A stretch of DNA of 64,000 nt from Candidatus Pantoea gossypiicola (GTDB lineage: Bacteria > Pseudomonadota > Gammaproteobacteria > Enterobacterales > Enterobacteriaceae). How positions within the stretch are numbered: position 1 is the stretch's first letter; each line of letters opens with the position of its first letter. Under the pieces are notes generated by a model. The model saw only the letters and a program-made list of their open reading frames with translations. It did not search any database and had not been told where the DNA came from. The translations under genes and the position numbers were made by a program. The stretch lies in contig NZ_VWVM01000008.1 of assembly GCF_008632075.1 (NCBI RefSeq), positions 62,001 to 126,000 of the forward strand, read 5' to 3'. Below, one piece after another: positions 55,644 to 64,000 of the stretch.

Positions 55644-57110
55644 ATGAAAAAACTGCTCCCATTTTTTATTGGGCTGAGCCTGGGCGGTTTCAGCTTCGCC
55701 AGCCAGGCCGAAGACCTGCTTCAGGTTTACCAGCAAGCGCGTCTGAGCAACCCGGATCTGCGCAGCGCCGCTGCCGATCGCGATTCTGCTTTTGAGAAAA
55801 TCAACGAAGCGCGCAGCCCATTATTACCCCAGCTCGGCCTGGGTGCAGACTACACCTACAACAGCGGGTATCGCGACAATAGCGGACTTCATTCCAACAC
55901 GACCAGTGGCTCGCTGCAATTAACCCAGACTATTTTCGACATGTCGAAATGGCGTGCGCTGACCCTGCAGGAAAAAGCGGCCGGTATTCAGGATGTCACC
56001 TATCAGGTCGCACAGCAGGATCTGATTCTGAACACCGCCACAGCCTACTTCAATGTGCTGAAAGCGATTGATACGCTTTCTTACACCGAAGCGCAGAAAC
56101 AGTCGATCTATCGCGAGCTGGATCAGACCACCCAGCGCTTTAACGTTGGCCTGGTTGCCATCACTGACGTACAGAACGCCCGCGCCCAGTATGACAGCGT
56201 GCTGGCCAACGAAGTCACCGCGCGTAACAACCTTGATAATAACGTAGAAACGCTGCGTCAGATTACCGGCATGGATTACATGTCGCTGGCTTCGCTGAGC
56301 ATTGATCGTTTCAGAACCGATAAGCCTGAACCGGTCAGTGCGCTGCTTAAACAGGCGGAAGCCCGCAACCTGTCGCTGCTCTCCGCACGTCTGAACCAGG
56401 ATTTAGCCCGTGAGCAGATCCGCCAGATGGAAGCGGGTCATATGCCTACTCTTGGTCTGACTGCCTCTACCGGCCTGTCAAACAGCAAGTATGGCGGCAG
56501 CCGTGCGAACCAGAGCGCAGGCTCTACCGACTCTATCACCGGTTCAAATCAGGTTGGCCTGAGCTTCTCTCTGCCACTCTATAGCGGCGGCAGCGTCACC
56601 TCTCAGGTGAAGCAGGCGCAGTACAGCTTCGTCAGCGCCAGCGAACAGCTGGAAAGCGCACATCGCTCAGCGGTTCAGACCGTGCGTTCATCGTTTAACA
56701 ACGTGAATGCGTCTATCAGCAGCATCAACGCCTACAAACAGGCCGTCGTTTCTGCGCAAAGCTCTCTCGATGCGTCAGAAGCCGGTTATCAGGTGGGTAC
56801 ACGTACTATCGTCGATGTGCTCGATGCGACTACCGTGCTCTACAACGCGAAGCAGCAACTCTCTGATGCACGCTATAGCTACCTGATTAACCAGCTGAAT
56901 ATCAGCTATGCGCTGGGTACGCTCAATGAGCAGAGCCTGCAGAAACTGAACAGCCAGCTGGGTAAAGAGATCCCGACGTCACCGGAAACCGTGGCACCGG
57001 AAAATGCCCAGCAGACCGCACGTGTGGATAGCGGTCCGGTGGCAACCGGCTCTTCTGAGGCAGCGCGTCCTGCGGCTCGCCACAGCAGCGGTAATCCATT
57101 CGGTAATTAA
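55644..57110 (+). CDS. tolC: Outer-membrane efflux channel TolC
   Basis: Trimeric outer-membrane duct for tripartite drug pumps and type I secretion, 488 aa (E. coli 493). It has a signal peptide (MKKLLPFFIGLSLGGFSF, cleaved near SQA-EDL), and two repeated OEP halves (about 23-230 and 231-450) with GLVAITDVQNARAQYDS and GTRTIVDVLDATTVLYN as the matching helices. The tail is Ser/Ala-rich and variable. ATG 55644 follows AAGGAATGCAA; the longer frame adds 28 unconserved residues. ygiB-ygiC follow in the same direction. Confidence 0.98.
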   Translation: MKKLLPFFIGLSLGGFSFASQAEDLLQVYQQARLSNPDLRSAAADRDSAFEKINEARSPLLPQLGLGADYTYNSGYRDNSGLHSNTTSGSLQLTQTIFDMSKWRALTLQEKAAGIQDVTYQVAQQDLILNTATAYFNVLKAIDTLSYTEAQKQSIYRELDQTTQRFNVGLVAITDVQNARAQYDSVLANEVTARNNLDNNVETLRQITGMDYMSLASLSIDRFRTDKPEPVSALLKQAEARNLSLLSARLNQDLAREQIRQMEAGHMPTLGLTASTGLSNSKYGGSRANQSAGSTDSITGSNQVGLSFSLPLYSGGSVTSQVKQAQYSFVSASEQLESAHRSAVQTVRSSFNNVNASISSINAYKQAVVSAQSSLDASEAGYQVGTRTIVDVLDATTVLYNAKQQLSDARYSYLINQLNISYALGTLNEQSLQKLNSQLGKEIPTSPETVAPENAQQTARVDSGPVATGSSEAARPAARHSSGNPFGN

Positions 57111-57115
57111 TCAGC

Positions 57116-57140
57116 AGGCGGGCTGCTTTGCGGCCCGCCT
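57116..57140 (+). terminator. Hairpin after tolC
   Basis: Arms AGGCGGGC and GCCCGCCT around a nine-base loop, five bases after the tolC stop, followed by CTCTGTTG. It is a partial terminator at best, so read-through into ygiBC is possible. Confidence 0.5.
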
Positions 57141-57252
57141 CTCTGTTGAACGTATAACTAAGTAAAGATCCCTGTTGCATCAGGCCTCCAGCTTCAATTT
57201 TACCCCCCCATCCCCTATTCTATGCGCTACCTTTGGGCACAGGATAATCATA

Positions 57253-57924
57253 ATGAAACGCACAAAATCTATTCGCTATGCCGCTTTTCGTAAGAGCTGG
57301 CAGGCACGCCATTTAACGCCCGTAGCTATCGCCGTTTCGGCGGTATTTATGCTGGCTGGCTGTGAACAGAACGATGAAACGGTTTCGATGTACCAGAACG
57401 CCGATGACTGTTCGAAAGCCAATCCGGGCCAGAGTGCGCAATGTACCACCGCATTCAATGAGGCCAAAAAAGAGGCGGAACGCACCGCGCCAAAATATGC
57501 CACCCGTGAAGATTGTGTCGCTGAATTCGGCGAAAACCAGTGTCAGCAGACACCGGCTCAGGCAGGCGTGGGCACCACCAATGCGGAATCACAGCAGAGC
57601 GGCGGCAGCTTCTGGATGCCGCTGATGGCGGGTTACATGATGGGCCGCATGATGGGCGGTGGCGCAGGTTTCGCACAGCAACCGCTCTTCTCGTCGAAAA
57701 ACCCGCGCAGTCCGGCCAATGGTCAGTTTGTTGATGCATCAGGCCGTAACTATGGCGCAGCGACCTCTGGCAAAACCATGACCGTGCCGAAAACGGCGCT
57801 GGCACCAAAACCGGCGACCACATCGACCATTACCCGTGGTGGCTTCGGTGAAACCGTCGCGAAGCAGAACAGCATGCAGCGCAGCAGCGCCACCGGCACC
57901 TCCAGCCGCTCAATGGGAGGCTAA
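57253..57924 (+). CDS. ygiB: DUF1190 lipoprotein YgiB
   Basis: A 223 aa predicted lipoprotein, as in E. coli. The N-terminal export segment (about 24-38) ends in the lipobox LAGC-EQ. A DUF1190 domain with paired cysteines follows ([30 protein letters not shown]), then a Gly/Met stretch [13 protein letters not shown] and a Ser/Thr-rich tail. Function is unknown; it is linked to tolC by conserved order. ygiC begins 7 bp downstream. The ATG 57253 gives the E. coli-like MKRTKSIR start. Confidence 0.92.
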   Translation: MKRTKSIRYAAFRKSWQARHLTPVAIAVSAVFMLAGCEQNDETVSMYQNADDCSKANPGQSAQCTTAFNEAKKEAERTAPKYATREDCVAEFGENQCQQTPAQAGVGTTNAESQQSGGSFWMPLMAGYMMGRMMGGGAGFAQQPLFSSKNPRSPANGQFVDASGRNYGAATSGKTMTVPKTALAPKPATTSTITRGGFGETVAKQNSMQRSSATGTSSRSMGG

Positions 57925-57931
57925 CGCCCCG

Positions 57932-59092
57932 ATGGAACGCATTGCCATTTCAGAGCGCCCGGGCTGGCGCGAAAAAGCCACCGAGTTCGGTTTTCGATTT
58001 CACACCATGCATGGCGAGCCCTACTGGTGTGAGGATGCTTATTACCAGTTCACGCTGGCGCAAATCGAGCATCTGGAAGAGGTTACCGCTGAGTTGCATC
58101 AGATGTGCCTGCAGGTGGTGGAAAAAGTGGTCAACAGCGAAGCGCTGCTGACTAAATTCCGCATCCCTAAGCACACCTGGGATTTCGTGCGCGATTCCTG
58201 GCATCAGCGTCAGCCATCGCTTTACTCTCGTCTGGATCTCGCCTGGGATGGCAAGGGTGATGTAAAGCTGCTGGAGAACAATGCTGATACGCCGACCTCG
58301 CTGTATGAAGCGGCATTTTTCCAGTGGCTCTGGCTGGAAGACCAGCTTAACGCCGGTCAGCTCCCCGCTGGCAGCGATCAGTTTAATAGCCTGCAGGAAA
58401 AGCTGATTGAACGCTTTGCCGCATTGCATCAGCAGCACGGCTTTAACTGGCTGCACTTCGCCTGCTGCCGCGACACCGACGAAGATCGTGGCACCGTGCA
58501 GTATCTTCAGGATTGCGCCACCGAAGCGGGCCTGCCGAGTGAATTTCTCTATATTGATGAGATTGGCCTGGGCGAAAAAGGTGAATTCACCGACGCCCAT
58601 GATCAGGTGATTAGTAACCTGTTCAAGCTCTATCCATGGGAGTTCATGCTGCGTGAAATGTTTTCAACCAAGCTGGGCGATGCTGGCGTGCGCTGGCTGG
58701 AACCGGCATGGAAAAGCATCATCTCGAACAAAGCTCTGCTGCCGCTGCTGTGGGAGATGTTCCCGAATCACCCTAACCTGCTGCCCGCCTGGTTCGCGGA
58801 AGATGACGTTCCGCACATGGACAAATATGTGGTGAAGCCGCTGTTTTCACGTGAAGGCGCTAACATCCGGATCGTAGAGAATGGTCAGGAGATTGCCCGC
58901 GTTGATGGGCCGTACGGCGAAGAGGGAATGATCGTCCAGCAGTTCCATCCGCTGCCAAAATTTGGCGACAGTTATACGCTGATTGGTAGCTGGCTGATTG
59001 ACGATCAACCAGCCGGGATCGGCCTGCGTGAAGATCGCGACCTGATCACTCAGGATCTTTCCCGTTTCTATCCGCACGCCTTTATCGGTTAA
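57932..59092 (+). CDS. ygiC: Glutathionylspermidine-synthase-like ATP-grasp protein YgiC
   Basis: A 386 aa protein, exactly E. coli YgiC's length, homologous to the synthetase half of glutathionylspermidine synthase. ATP-grasp elements seen are [20 protein letters not shown], the lysine in [17 protein letters not shown], and a late [16 protein letters not shown]. The amide-forming substrate is not known, and E. coli YgiC itself does not make glutathionylspermidine. Ribosome site GGGAGG lies 16-11 bp upstream of ATG 57932, inside the end of ygiB. Cytosolic. Confidence 0.93.
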   Translation: MERIAISERPGWREKATEFGFRFHTMHGEPYWCEDAYYQFTLAQIEHLEEVTAELHQMCLQVVEKVVNSEALLTKFRIPKHTWDFVRDSWHQRQPSLYSRLDLAWDGKGDVKLLENNADTPTSLYEAAFFQWLWLEDQLNAGQLPAGSDQFNSLQEKLIERFAALHQQHGFNWLHFACCRDTDEDRGTVQYLQDCATEAGLPSEFLYIDEIGLGEKGEFTDAHDQVISNLFKLYPWEFMLREMFSTKLGDAGVRWLEPAWKSIISNKALLPLLWEMFPNHPNLLPAWFAEDDVPHMDKYVVKPLFSREGANIRIVENGQEIARVDGPYGEEGMIVQQFHPLPKFGDSYTLIGSWLIDDQPAGIGLREDRDLITQDLSRFYPHAFIG

Positions 59093-59105
59093 CGGACGCG
59101 ATAAT

Positions 59106-59132
59106 AACAGGCCAGCTTCTGGCCTGTTTTCT
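59106..59132 (+). terminator. Terminator between ygiC and ygiD
   Basis: Arms ACAGGCCAG and CTGGCCTGT with a CTT loop, followed by TTTTCTCTC on the plus strand. It ends ygiC transcripts; the leftward ygiD transcript meets the same stem followed by TATTATCG. Confidence 0.8.
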
Positions 59133-59144
59133 CTCAGCTCCGCC

Positions 59145-59930
59145 CTAACCCACCTGAACCGATAACATGCTGATGGCACCCATCTCCATGCCATCAACCG
59201 GAATAGTGATGGCCTCATCTGGCTGACGTGCGCCAAGCACATAGAGCAGCGGCAGATAGTGCTCAGGCGTCGGGTTAGAGAGCGCCGCGCCAGGATGCTC
59301 CATAAAGTTGACCAGCGGATGAGAAGCCGCATCGCTCTGTACCGCCAGGTTATCGCGGACGTACTGTTCAAAACTGCTGGCCCACGGATAGACTTCACTG
59401 TTGCCATCCCAGCGCACTTTACGCAGGTTATGCACCACGTTGCCGCTGGCGACAATCATTACGCCCTGATCGCGCAGTGCTGAAAGTTTCTGGCCCATCT
59501 CAAAGTGCCATGCCGCAGGTTTAGTGCCATCAATGCTGAGCTGTACCACTGGAATATCGGCATCCGGGTACATCTTAATCAGGACGCCCCAGGATCCATG
59601 GTCCAGTCCCCAATCCTGATCCAGCTTCACCTCAACGGGCGCTAACTGCTCTGCCAGCTGCCGAGCCAGTTCAGGCGATCCCGGTGCCGGGTAGCGCGTA
59701 TCAAATAACGCCTGTGGGAAGCCACCAAAATCATGAATCGTCTTCGGCTGTGCCATTGCCGTCACGGCGGTGCCACGCGTATACCAGTGCGCCGAAACCG
59801 CAATAATGGCGCGTGGACGTGGCAGCGTGTCGCCTGCGTGACGCCATGCGGCGGTATAGCGGTTCTCTTCAAGGGCATTCATCGGGCTGCCATGGCCTAA
59901 AAACAGGGCTGGCATGCGTAACTGGCTCAT
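59145..59930 (-). CDS. ygiD: 4,5-DOPA-extradiol-type dioxygenase YgiD
   Basis: A 261 aa zinc/iron enzyme of the LigB superfamily; E. coli YgiD cleaves L-DOPA extradiol-wise in vitro. Metal ligands are visible: FLGHGSPMNAL (His), SAHWYTRG (His) and ASGNVVHNLR (His). GLDHGSWGVLIKMYPDADIP is strongly conserved around the active site. The start at 59930 follows GGAGAG. It is convergent with ygiC. In E. coli zupT follows between ygiD and ribB; it is absent here. Confidence 0.94.
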   Translation of the reverse strand: MSQLRMPALFLGHGSPMNALEENRYTAAWRHAGDTLPRPRAIIAVSAHWYTRGTAVTAMAQPKTIHDFGGFPQALFDTRYPAPGSPELARQLAEQLAPVEVKLDQDWGLDHGSWGVLIKMYPDADIPVVQLSIDGTKPAAWHFEMGQKLSALRDQGVMIVASGNVVHNLRKVRWDGNSEVYPWASSFEQYVRDNLAVQSDAASHPLVNFMEHPGAALSNPTPEHYLPLLYVLGARQPDEAITIPVDGMEMGAISMLSVQVG

Positions 59931-60125
59931 TCGTACTCTCCGGCATCCGGTTGTTTAATAGCCACTACGATACGCGCATTCGCCAGGTTAGCACGCGGAT
60001 AAGTATGATGATCATCACCAGGAAATTTGAATGAAATTCGACATGGCAGATGGCACAGGCATTCAGCAGAGAGAAGTGAGGAAAAGCGAGAGTTGAGCCC
60101 GCGTCATGGGGGTGAGACATAAATG

Positions 60126-60151
60126 AAACAGGCCCTGATCGGGGCCTGTTT
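60126..60151 (-). terminator. Terminator of ribB
   Basis: Arms AAACAGGCCC and GGGCCTGTTT with a six-base loop, 14 bp after the ribB stop. The leftward strand continues TTTCATTT after the stem. The gap 59931-60125 holds the ygiD promoter and no visible gene. Confidence 0.8.
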
Positions 60152-60164
60152 ATTGCAGCAGAGA

Positions 60165-60821
60165 TTAGCTGGCGTGGCGCGTTTCGTGTTCGCGACGCCA
60201 GGCGATCAGATCTTCGATGGTGACTACCGGCATGTTGTGCTGACGCGCAAACGTAATCGCTTCAGGCGCATGAGCCATTGTGCCGTCGTCGTTGGTGAGT
60301 TCACACAGCACACCGGCAGGCTTGAAGCCGGCCAGAGTGACTAAATCGATAGTCGCTTCAGTATGTCCGCCACGGGTCAATACACCCCCTTCGCTGGCAC
60401 GCAACGGGAAGACATGACCTGGGCGATGCAGATCGGCAGGTTTAGCATCATCGGCAATGGCCGCGCGAATGGTAGTGATGCGATCCTGCGCGGAGACGCC
60501 GGTAGTGACGCCTTCAGCCGCTTCAATAGTCACGGTGAAGCCGGTGCCAAAGGAGCTGGTGTTGTTTTCCACCATCATGGGAAGGTCAAGCTGCTGGCGA
60601 CGCGCTTCGGTCAGGCAGAGGCAGACAATGCCGCTGCCGTGACGAATAGTCAGCGCCATCTGTTCAACGGTCATGGTTTCTGCGGCGAAAATCATATCGC
60701 CTTCGTTTTCACGATTTTCATCGTCGAGTACCATCACACCGCGTCCCTCACGCAGGGCAGCGATAGCACGTTCTACACGCTGTTCAGGCGTGCCAAATTC
60801 AGAAAGTAGCGTCTGATTCAT
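60165..60821 (-). CDS. ribB: 3,4-dihydroxy-2-butanone-4-phosphate synthase
   Basis: Converts ribulose-5-phosphate to 3,4-dihydroxy-2-butanone-4-phosphate for riboflavin synthesis; cytosolic dimer, Mg2+-dependent. 218 aa (E. coli 217). Active-site sequences are [45 protein letters not shown] and [12 protein letters not shown]. It is a stand-alone RibB without the RibA half, as in E. coli. An FMN riboswitch in its leader (60939-61090) controls expression. Confidence 0.98.
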   Translation of the reverse strand: MNQTLLSEFGTPEQRVERAIAALREGRGVMVLDDENRENEGDMIFAAETMTVEQMALTIRHGSGIVCLCLTEARRQQLDLPMMVENNTSSFGTGFTVTIEAAEGVTTGVSAQDRITTIRAAIADDAKPADLHRPGHVFPLRASEGGVLTRGGHTEATIDLVTLAGFKPAGVLCELTNDDGTMAHAPEAITFARQHNMPVVTIEDLIAWRREHETRHAS

Positions 60822-60938
60822 GGTAATAAAAACCTTAAAATGTATGGGTTACCAGAATCAGGGCGTGCTTAGGAGTGACGTCAAAAAGACGTGGCAATAA
60901 CGTGATGCAGACACAATTGTCCGACAGATGTCGTTACC

Positions 60939-61090
60939 CTCTCCCATCCGGACTGTAACCGTCGGCCCCGGAATTACACCGGATCTGCTGACCTTTACCT
61001 CTCTTTTCATTAAGGTAAAGCGCTCGCGGGCTTTCAGCCGAAGCTGATTTACCGCCGGTGGGGAATTGCGCCCCGCCCTGAGAATAAGCC
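60939..61090 (-). ncRNA. FMN riboswitch (RFN element)
   Basis: On the leftward strand the conserved RFN blocks appear in order: CAGGGCGGGG near the 5' end, ACCGGCGGTAAAT, AGCCCGCGAGCG, a variable stem GGTAAAGGTCAGCAGATCCGG, split here as GGTAAAGG and CAGATCCGGTG, then CCGACGGTTACAGTCCGGATG. It lies about 118 bp before the ribB start. It lowers riboflavin gene expression when FMN binds. In E. coli the same leader is detected as the SroG RNA. Confidence 0.96.
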
Positions 61091-61260
61091 TTTCAACTAT
61101 AACGCCGATCGTTTGAGGCGGCAATCATCAATAGCGCAATTGCTTTTGCATTTACTGCGTTACCGATTTGAGGTTTATCCTTTTCATTTCTGGCATTACA
61201 CTTAACACTTATTACGTTGGTAAACACGCTGACACAGCTCCCCGTAACCAGGAAATCATC

Positions 61261-61650
61261 ATGATCGACACGAAAAAAATTGAACAACTTGCCCGTCAGG
61301 TTCACGAAGCGATGCCTAAAGGTGTTCGTGAGTTTGGTGATGATGTCGAAAAGAAAATTCGTCAGGTCCTTCAGGCGCAGCTGACCCGGATGGATCTGGT
61401 CAACCGTGAAGAGTTTGATGTGCAGACGCAGGTATTACTGCGTACGCGGGAGAAACTGGCGGCGCTGGAGCAGCGTCTGGCCCAGCTGGAAAGTCAGGGT
61501 TCATCAGCGGGTACGCCTCCGACGGCAACCGCACCGACAACACCTGTTGCAGCGGCTACACCATCCGCTGCAGTAGCCACCTCACCCGCCGTTTCACCGC
61601 CACCGGTTGCTGATGTCGTGAAACCTGTTCCGGACAACAAGTCAGAATAA
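61261..61650 (+). CDS. ubiK: Ubiquinone biosynthesis accessory factor UbiK, with long tail
   Basis: A 129 aa coiled-coil protein (BMFP/YqiC family) that assists the UbiJ-containing ubiquinone complex. Residues 1-82 match E. coli UbiK closely: [34 protein letters not shown] and [17 protein letters not shown]. The coiled coil is about residues 55-82. Unlike E. coli's 96 aa protein, a further 45 residues form an Ala/Pro/Thr-rich low-complexity tail. ATG 61261 gives MIDTKKIEQ; the longer frame is unconserved. It is divergent from ribB and convergent with hldE. Confidence 0.94.
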   Translation: MIDTKKIEQLARQVHEAMPKGVREFGDDVEKKIRQVLQAQLTRMDLVNREEFDVQTQVLLRTREKLAALEQRLAQLESQGSSAGTPPTATAPTTPVAAATPSAAVATSPAVSPPPVADVVKPVPDNKSE

Positions 61651-61655
61651 GCGTT

Positions 61656-61678
61656 AAGCGGGAGCCAGACTCCCGCTT
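61656..61678. terminator. Shared terminator of ubiK and hldE
   Basis: Arms AAGCGGGAG and CTCCCGCTT with a five-base loop lie between the convergent stops, followed by ACTTTCTGCTT on the plus strand and AACGCTTATT on the minus strand. Confidence 0.7.
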
Positions 61679-61687
61679 ACTTTCTGC

Positions 61688-63112
61688 TTAGCTGCCGCGA
61701 ATGGTTTTGATGATGTTGGTGGTGGAGATACCATCTTCGAAGTTCAGCACCTGCACGTCGCCGCCATTTGCCCAGACTTCTTTGCTACCCGCAATATCTT
61801 CCGGCTTATAATCGCCGCCTTTGACCAGCAGGTCTGGCAGAATGCCCGCAATCAGCCGCTGCGGCGTATCCTCTTCAAAGACGACCACCCAGTCGACCGC
61901 TTCCAGCGCACCCAGCACGATCATGCGGTTTTCCTGCGGATTGACCGGACGGCTCTCCCCTTTCAGACGCTTAGTGGACGCATCGCTGTTAACCGCGACA
62001 ATCAGCCGATCGCCGAGTTTGCGGGCGTTCGCCAGGTAAGAGACATGTCCGGCGTGCAGAATATCGAACACGCCGTTAGTCATCACCACTTTTTCGCCAC
62101 GACGGCGGGCCATCTCAACGGCGGCTTTTAACTGCGCTTCCGTCATGATGCCAAAACCCTGTTCCGGGCGGGCATGAATCGCATTTTCCAGCTCAACGGT
62201 GCTGACGGTCGAGGTACCGAGTTTACCCACCACGACGCCCGCCGCCGCGTTAGCCAGGAAACAGGCTTCTTCCAGCGAGTCGCCCGCAGCCAGTGCTGCT
62301 GCCAGCACGCCAATCACCGTGTCACCGGCACCGGTCACGTCATAGACCTCCTGCGCCTGAGTCGGCAGATGCAGCGGCGCTTTGCCTGGCTGCAGCAGCG
62401 TCATGCCATTTTCTGAACGGGTCACCAGCAGTGCGGAGAGGTCAAAATCCGCGATCAGTTGCGTGCCGCGCGCCACGATCTCCTCTTCGTTTTTGCATTT
62501 GCCGACCACGGCTTCAAATTCGGAGAGATTCGGCGTCAGCAGCGTTGCGCCACGGTAGCGCGCAAAATCGGTGCCTTTTGGATCGATCAAGACCGGCACG
62601 CCCGCTTCGCGCGCAAGGGTAATCATGGTCTGCACGCTGGAGAGCGCGCCTTTGGCATAATCGGACAGCACCAGCGCACCCGCAGCAGCCAGTGACTCAC
62701 GCATCTTCTGATGAATCGGCTCCGGATCGACCTGTTCAAAGCCCTCTTCAAAGTCGAGGCGGATCAGCTGCTGATTGCGGGAAAGCACGCGCAGTTTGGT
62801 AATGGTCGGATGGCTTTTGACCGCCACGAAGTCACAATGAACGTTGACGTCTTTCAGCGTGTTACTTAACACGCGCGCCGCATCATCTTCACCGGTCAGG
62901 CCGATTAGCCGGGACGCGGCACCGAGTGCTGCAATGTTCATCGCCACGTTTGCCGCGCCGCCAGGGCGCTCTTCAACCGTGTCCACTTTCACCACCGGAA
63001 CCGGGGCTTCAGGGGAGATACGGCTGGTTGGGCCATACCAGTAACGATCCAACATTACATCGCCAACAACCAGCACTGCGGCTTGGCCGAACGCGGGCAG
63101 AGTCACTTTCAT
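61688..63112 (-). CDS. hldE: Bifunctional heptose 7-phosphate kinase / heptose 1-phosphate adenylyltransferase
   Basis: Makes ADP-heptose for lipopolysaccharide inner core. 474 aa (E. coli 477). It has an N-terminal PfkB-type kinase (about 1-318: [45 protein letters not shown]) and a C-terminal nucleotidyltransferase (about 340-474: [27 protein letters not shown]). ATG 63110-63112 gives [16 protein letters not shown] as in E. coli. It follows glnE on the same strand, as in E. coli. Cytosolic. Confidence 0.98.
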   Translation of the reverse strand: MKVTLPAFGQAAVLVVGDVMLDRYWYGPTSRISPEAPVPVVKVDTVEERPGGAANVAMNIAALGAASRLIGLTGEDDAARVLSNTLKDVNVHCDFVAVKSHPTITKLRVLSRNQQLIRLDFEEGFEQVDPEPIHQKMRESLAAAGALVLSDYAKGALSSVQTMITLAREAGVPVLIDPKGTDFARYRGATLLTPNLSEFEAVVGKCKNEEEIVARGTQLIADFDLSALLVTRSENGMTLLQPGKAPLHLPTQAQEVYDVTGAGDTVIGVLAAALAAGDSLEEACFLANAAAGVVVGKLGTSTVSTVELENAIHARPEQGFGIMTEAQLKAAVEMARRRGEKVVMTNGVFDILHAGHVSYLANARKLGDRLIVAVNSDASTKRLKGESRPVNPQENRMIVLGALEAVDWVVVFEEDTPQRLIAGILPDLLVKGGDYKPEDIAGSKEVWANGGDVQVLNFEDGISTTNIIKTIRGS

Positions 63113-63182
63113 TCCAGACACTCCAGACTGCATTAAAAATAGTGCGCGGATGATAGCACAGTTGCGATTTATGCTATCAGCA

Positions 63183-64000
63183 TCACGCCAGGATAGACGC
63201 AGGCGTTATCAGCCAGCGCTGCCAGCTGTTCAGAACCGTCTGCCGCTCCGCTGTGTAAGCCTCTGGCTCAACGTGGCCCGGCAGCGCCTGCAGGGCGCGA
63301 TGATGCAGAGCGTCGCGCAGCGTGACATAAGCCTGCGTCAGCGCCTGCGCTTCATCGGCGGGCATTTTATGGTACTTCGCCATCAGCTCAAAAATGCGCA
63401 CATTGTCAGACCAGCGTGTCAGTTCGGGCTGCTCAGCGGCGTAGCGTAAGACAAGATATTGGGCGATGAATTCAATATCGGTGATGCCGCCCGCATCGGC
63501 TTTGATATCCCAGCGACCTTTATGCTTGTTGCTGAGGTGAACACGCATCTTTTCACGCATCTCACGCACTTCGGTTTGCAGCACATCTGCAGGACGTGGC
63601 AGCGACAGAATCGTTTGACGAATCGCGTTGAAACGATCACCCAGCGCTGCTTCGCCAAATACCACGCGCGCCCGGACCAGCGCCTGATGCTCCCAGGTCC
63701 AGGCCTCACTGCGCTGATACTCTTCAAACGCGTCAAAAGTACTGACCAGCATGCCCGCCGCACCGGAAGGACGCAGCCGCGCATCTACTTCGTAGAGAAT
63801 GCCGGAGGCGGTACGGGTACTGAAGAGATGCATAATGCGCTGAGCAAGACGCAGATAGAACTGACGACCATCAATGCTACGCTCCCCTTCTGTCATGGCG
63901 TCTGCCGGACAGTCATGCAGGAAGACTAAATCGAGGTCAGAACTATACCCCAGCTCCCAGCCACCCAGCTTGCCGTAACCCAGTACGGCAAAACCGCGTT
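63183..64000 (-). CDS. glnE: Glutamate-ammonia-ligase adenylyltransferase, C-terminal part
   Basis: Adds and removes AMP on glutamine synthetase in response to PII. Only about the last 272 codons of roughly 950 lie in the window. The C-terminal (adenylylating) nucleotidyltransferase motif is visible at the edge: [20 protein letters not shown], then [21 protein letters not shown] helical domain follows ([20 protein letters not shown]). The frame is open to the window end. It lies 70 bp upstream of hldE, as in E. coli. Confidence 0.97.
   Translation of the reverse strand, partial: RGFAVLGYGKLGGWELGYSSDLDLVFLHDCPADAMTEGERSIDGRQFYLRLAQRIMHLFSTRTASGILYEVDARLRPSGAAGMLVSTFDAFEEYQRSEAWTWEHQALVRARVVFGEAALGDRFNAIRQTILSLPRPADVLQTEVREMREKMRVHLSNKHKGRWDIKADAGGITDIEFIAQYLVLRYAAEQPELTRWSDNVRIFELMAKYHKMPADEAQALTQAYVTLRDALHHRALQALPGHVEPEAYTAERQTVLNSWQRWLITPASILA

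Noticed and set aside
58847..59455. 202-residue minus-strand ORF across the end of ygiC and ygiD
   Set aside because: It crosses the terminator between convergent genes and lies in a different frame from ygiD; no family features.

Overview
The window is enterobacterial chromosome of the Erwiniaceae type, most likely Pantoea or a close relative. Gene content and protein sequences track Escherichia coli closely (deoCA, prfC, exbBD-metC-yghB, plsC-parC, parE-tolC-ribB-hldE-glnE). Some E. coli neighbours are missing (yjjW/yjjI beside deoC, yqhD beside yqhC), and lineage-specific modules are inserted. I saw no insertion sequence, integrase, prophage, tRNA, rRNA or CRISPR array. The genus assignment is inference.

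Layout. 1-7.1 kb, all leftward: deoA (cut by the window edge) and deoC behind a textbook CRP/CytR/DeoR control region, then yjjV, yjjU, ytjA, osmY and prfC. 7.4-10.6 kb: an M20 amidohydrolase with YjiG/YjiH-like membrane proteins, then ferritin ftnA. 10.7-11.3 kb: a 5 x 78-bp tandem repeat inside a dispersed element. 11.3-16.3 kb: a GH31 glycosidase and ExuT-like carrier with a divergent LacI regulator. 16.3-26.7 kb: three GGDEF-EAL proteins (one with four PAS domains, two tandem MHYT proteins) around a cupin gene, ylaC and ydcR. 27.2-32.5 kb: a Csu-type (spore-coat-U) chaperone-usher pilus operon. 32.5-40.8 kb: a CitA-like symporter, exbBD, a TRAP transporter inserted between exbB and metC, metC and yghB. 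40.9-50.9 kb: yqhC/dkgA, ftsP, plsC, parC, a PheC-like protein, mdaB, ygiN and a LysR gene. 51-64 kb: the parE-yqiA-cpdA-yqiB-nudF cluster, tolC-ygiB-ygiC, ygiD, ribB with its FMN riboswitch, ubiK, hldE and the C-terminal end of glnE.

How the genes work together. The c-di-GMP enzymes beside the Csu pilus suggest a surface-attachment neighbourhood, with a possible RcsB-type box before the pilus genes. ParC and ParE form topoisomerase IV. ExbBD energises TonB-dependent iron uptake next to a probable Fur box. Nucleoside catabolism is under catabolite control.

The most unusual signal is a dispersed, highly structured repeat family with three members (about 10660-11262, 38455-38725, and 49613-49900 inverted). 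Each lies 70-105 bp downstream of a stop codon, in the sense direction of that gene (ftnA, dctM, the LysR gene). Each is closed by a long terminal stem showing compensatory changes and is followed by a conserved box and a hairpin, which in two of the three is an intrinsic terminator. Inside are hairpins whose loops carry GGA, several matching the CsrA consensus CANGGANG. One copy has expanded to five hairpin triplets, giving about ten GGA loops. This looks like a 3'-UTR structured RNA family that could act as a CsrA/RsmA sponge. The structure is seen in the sequence; the function is a hypothesis.
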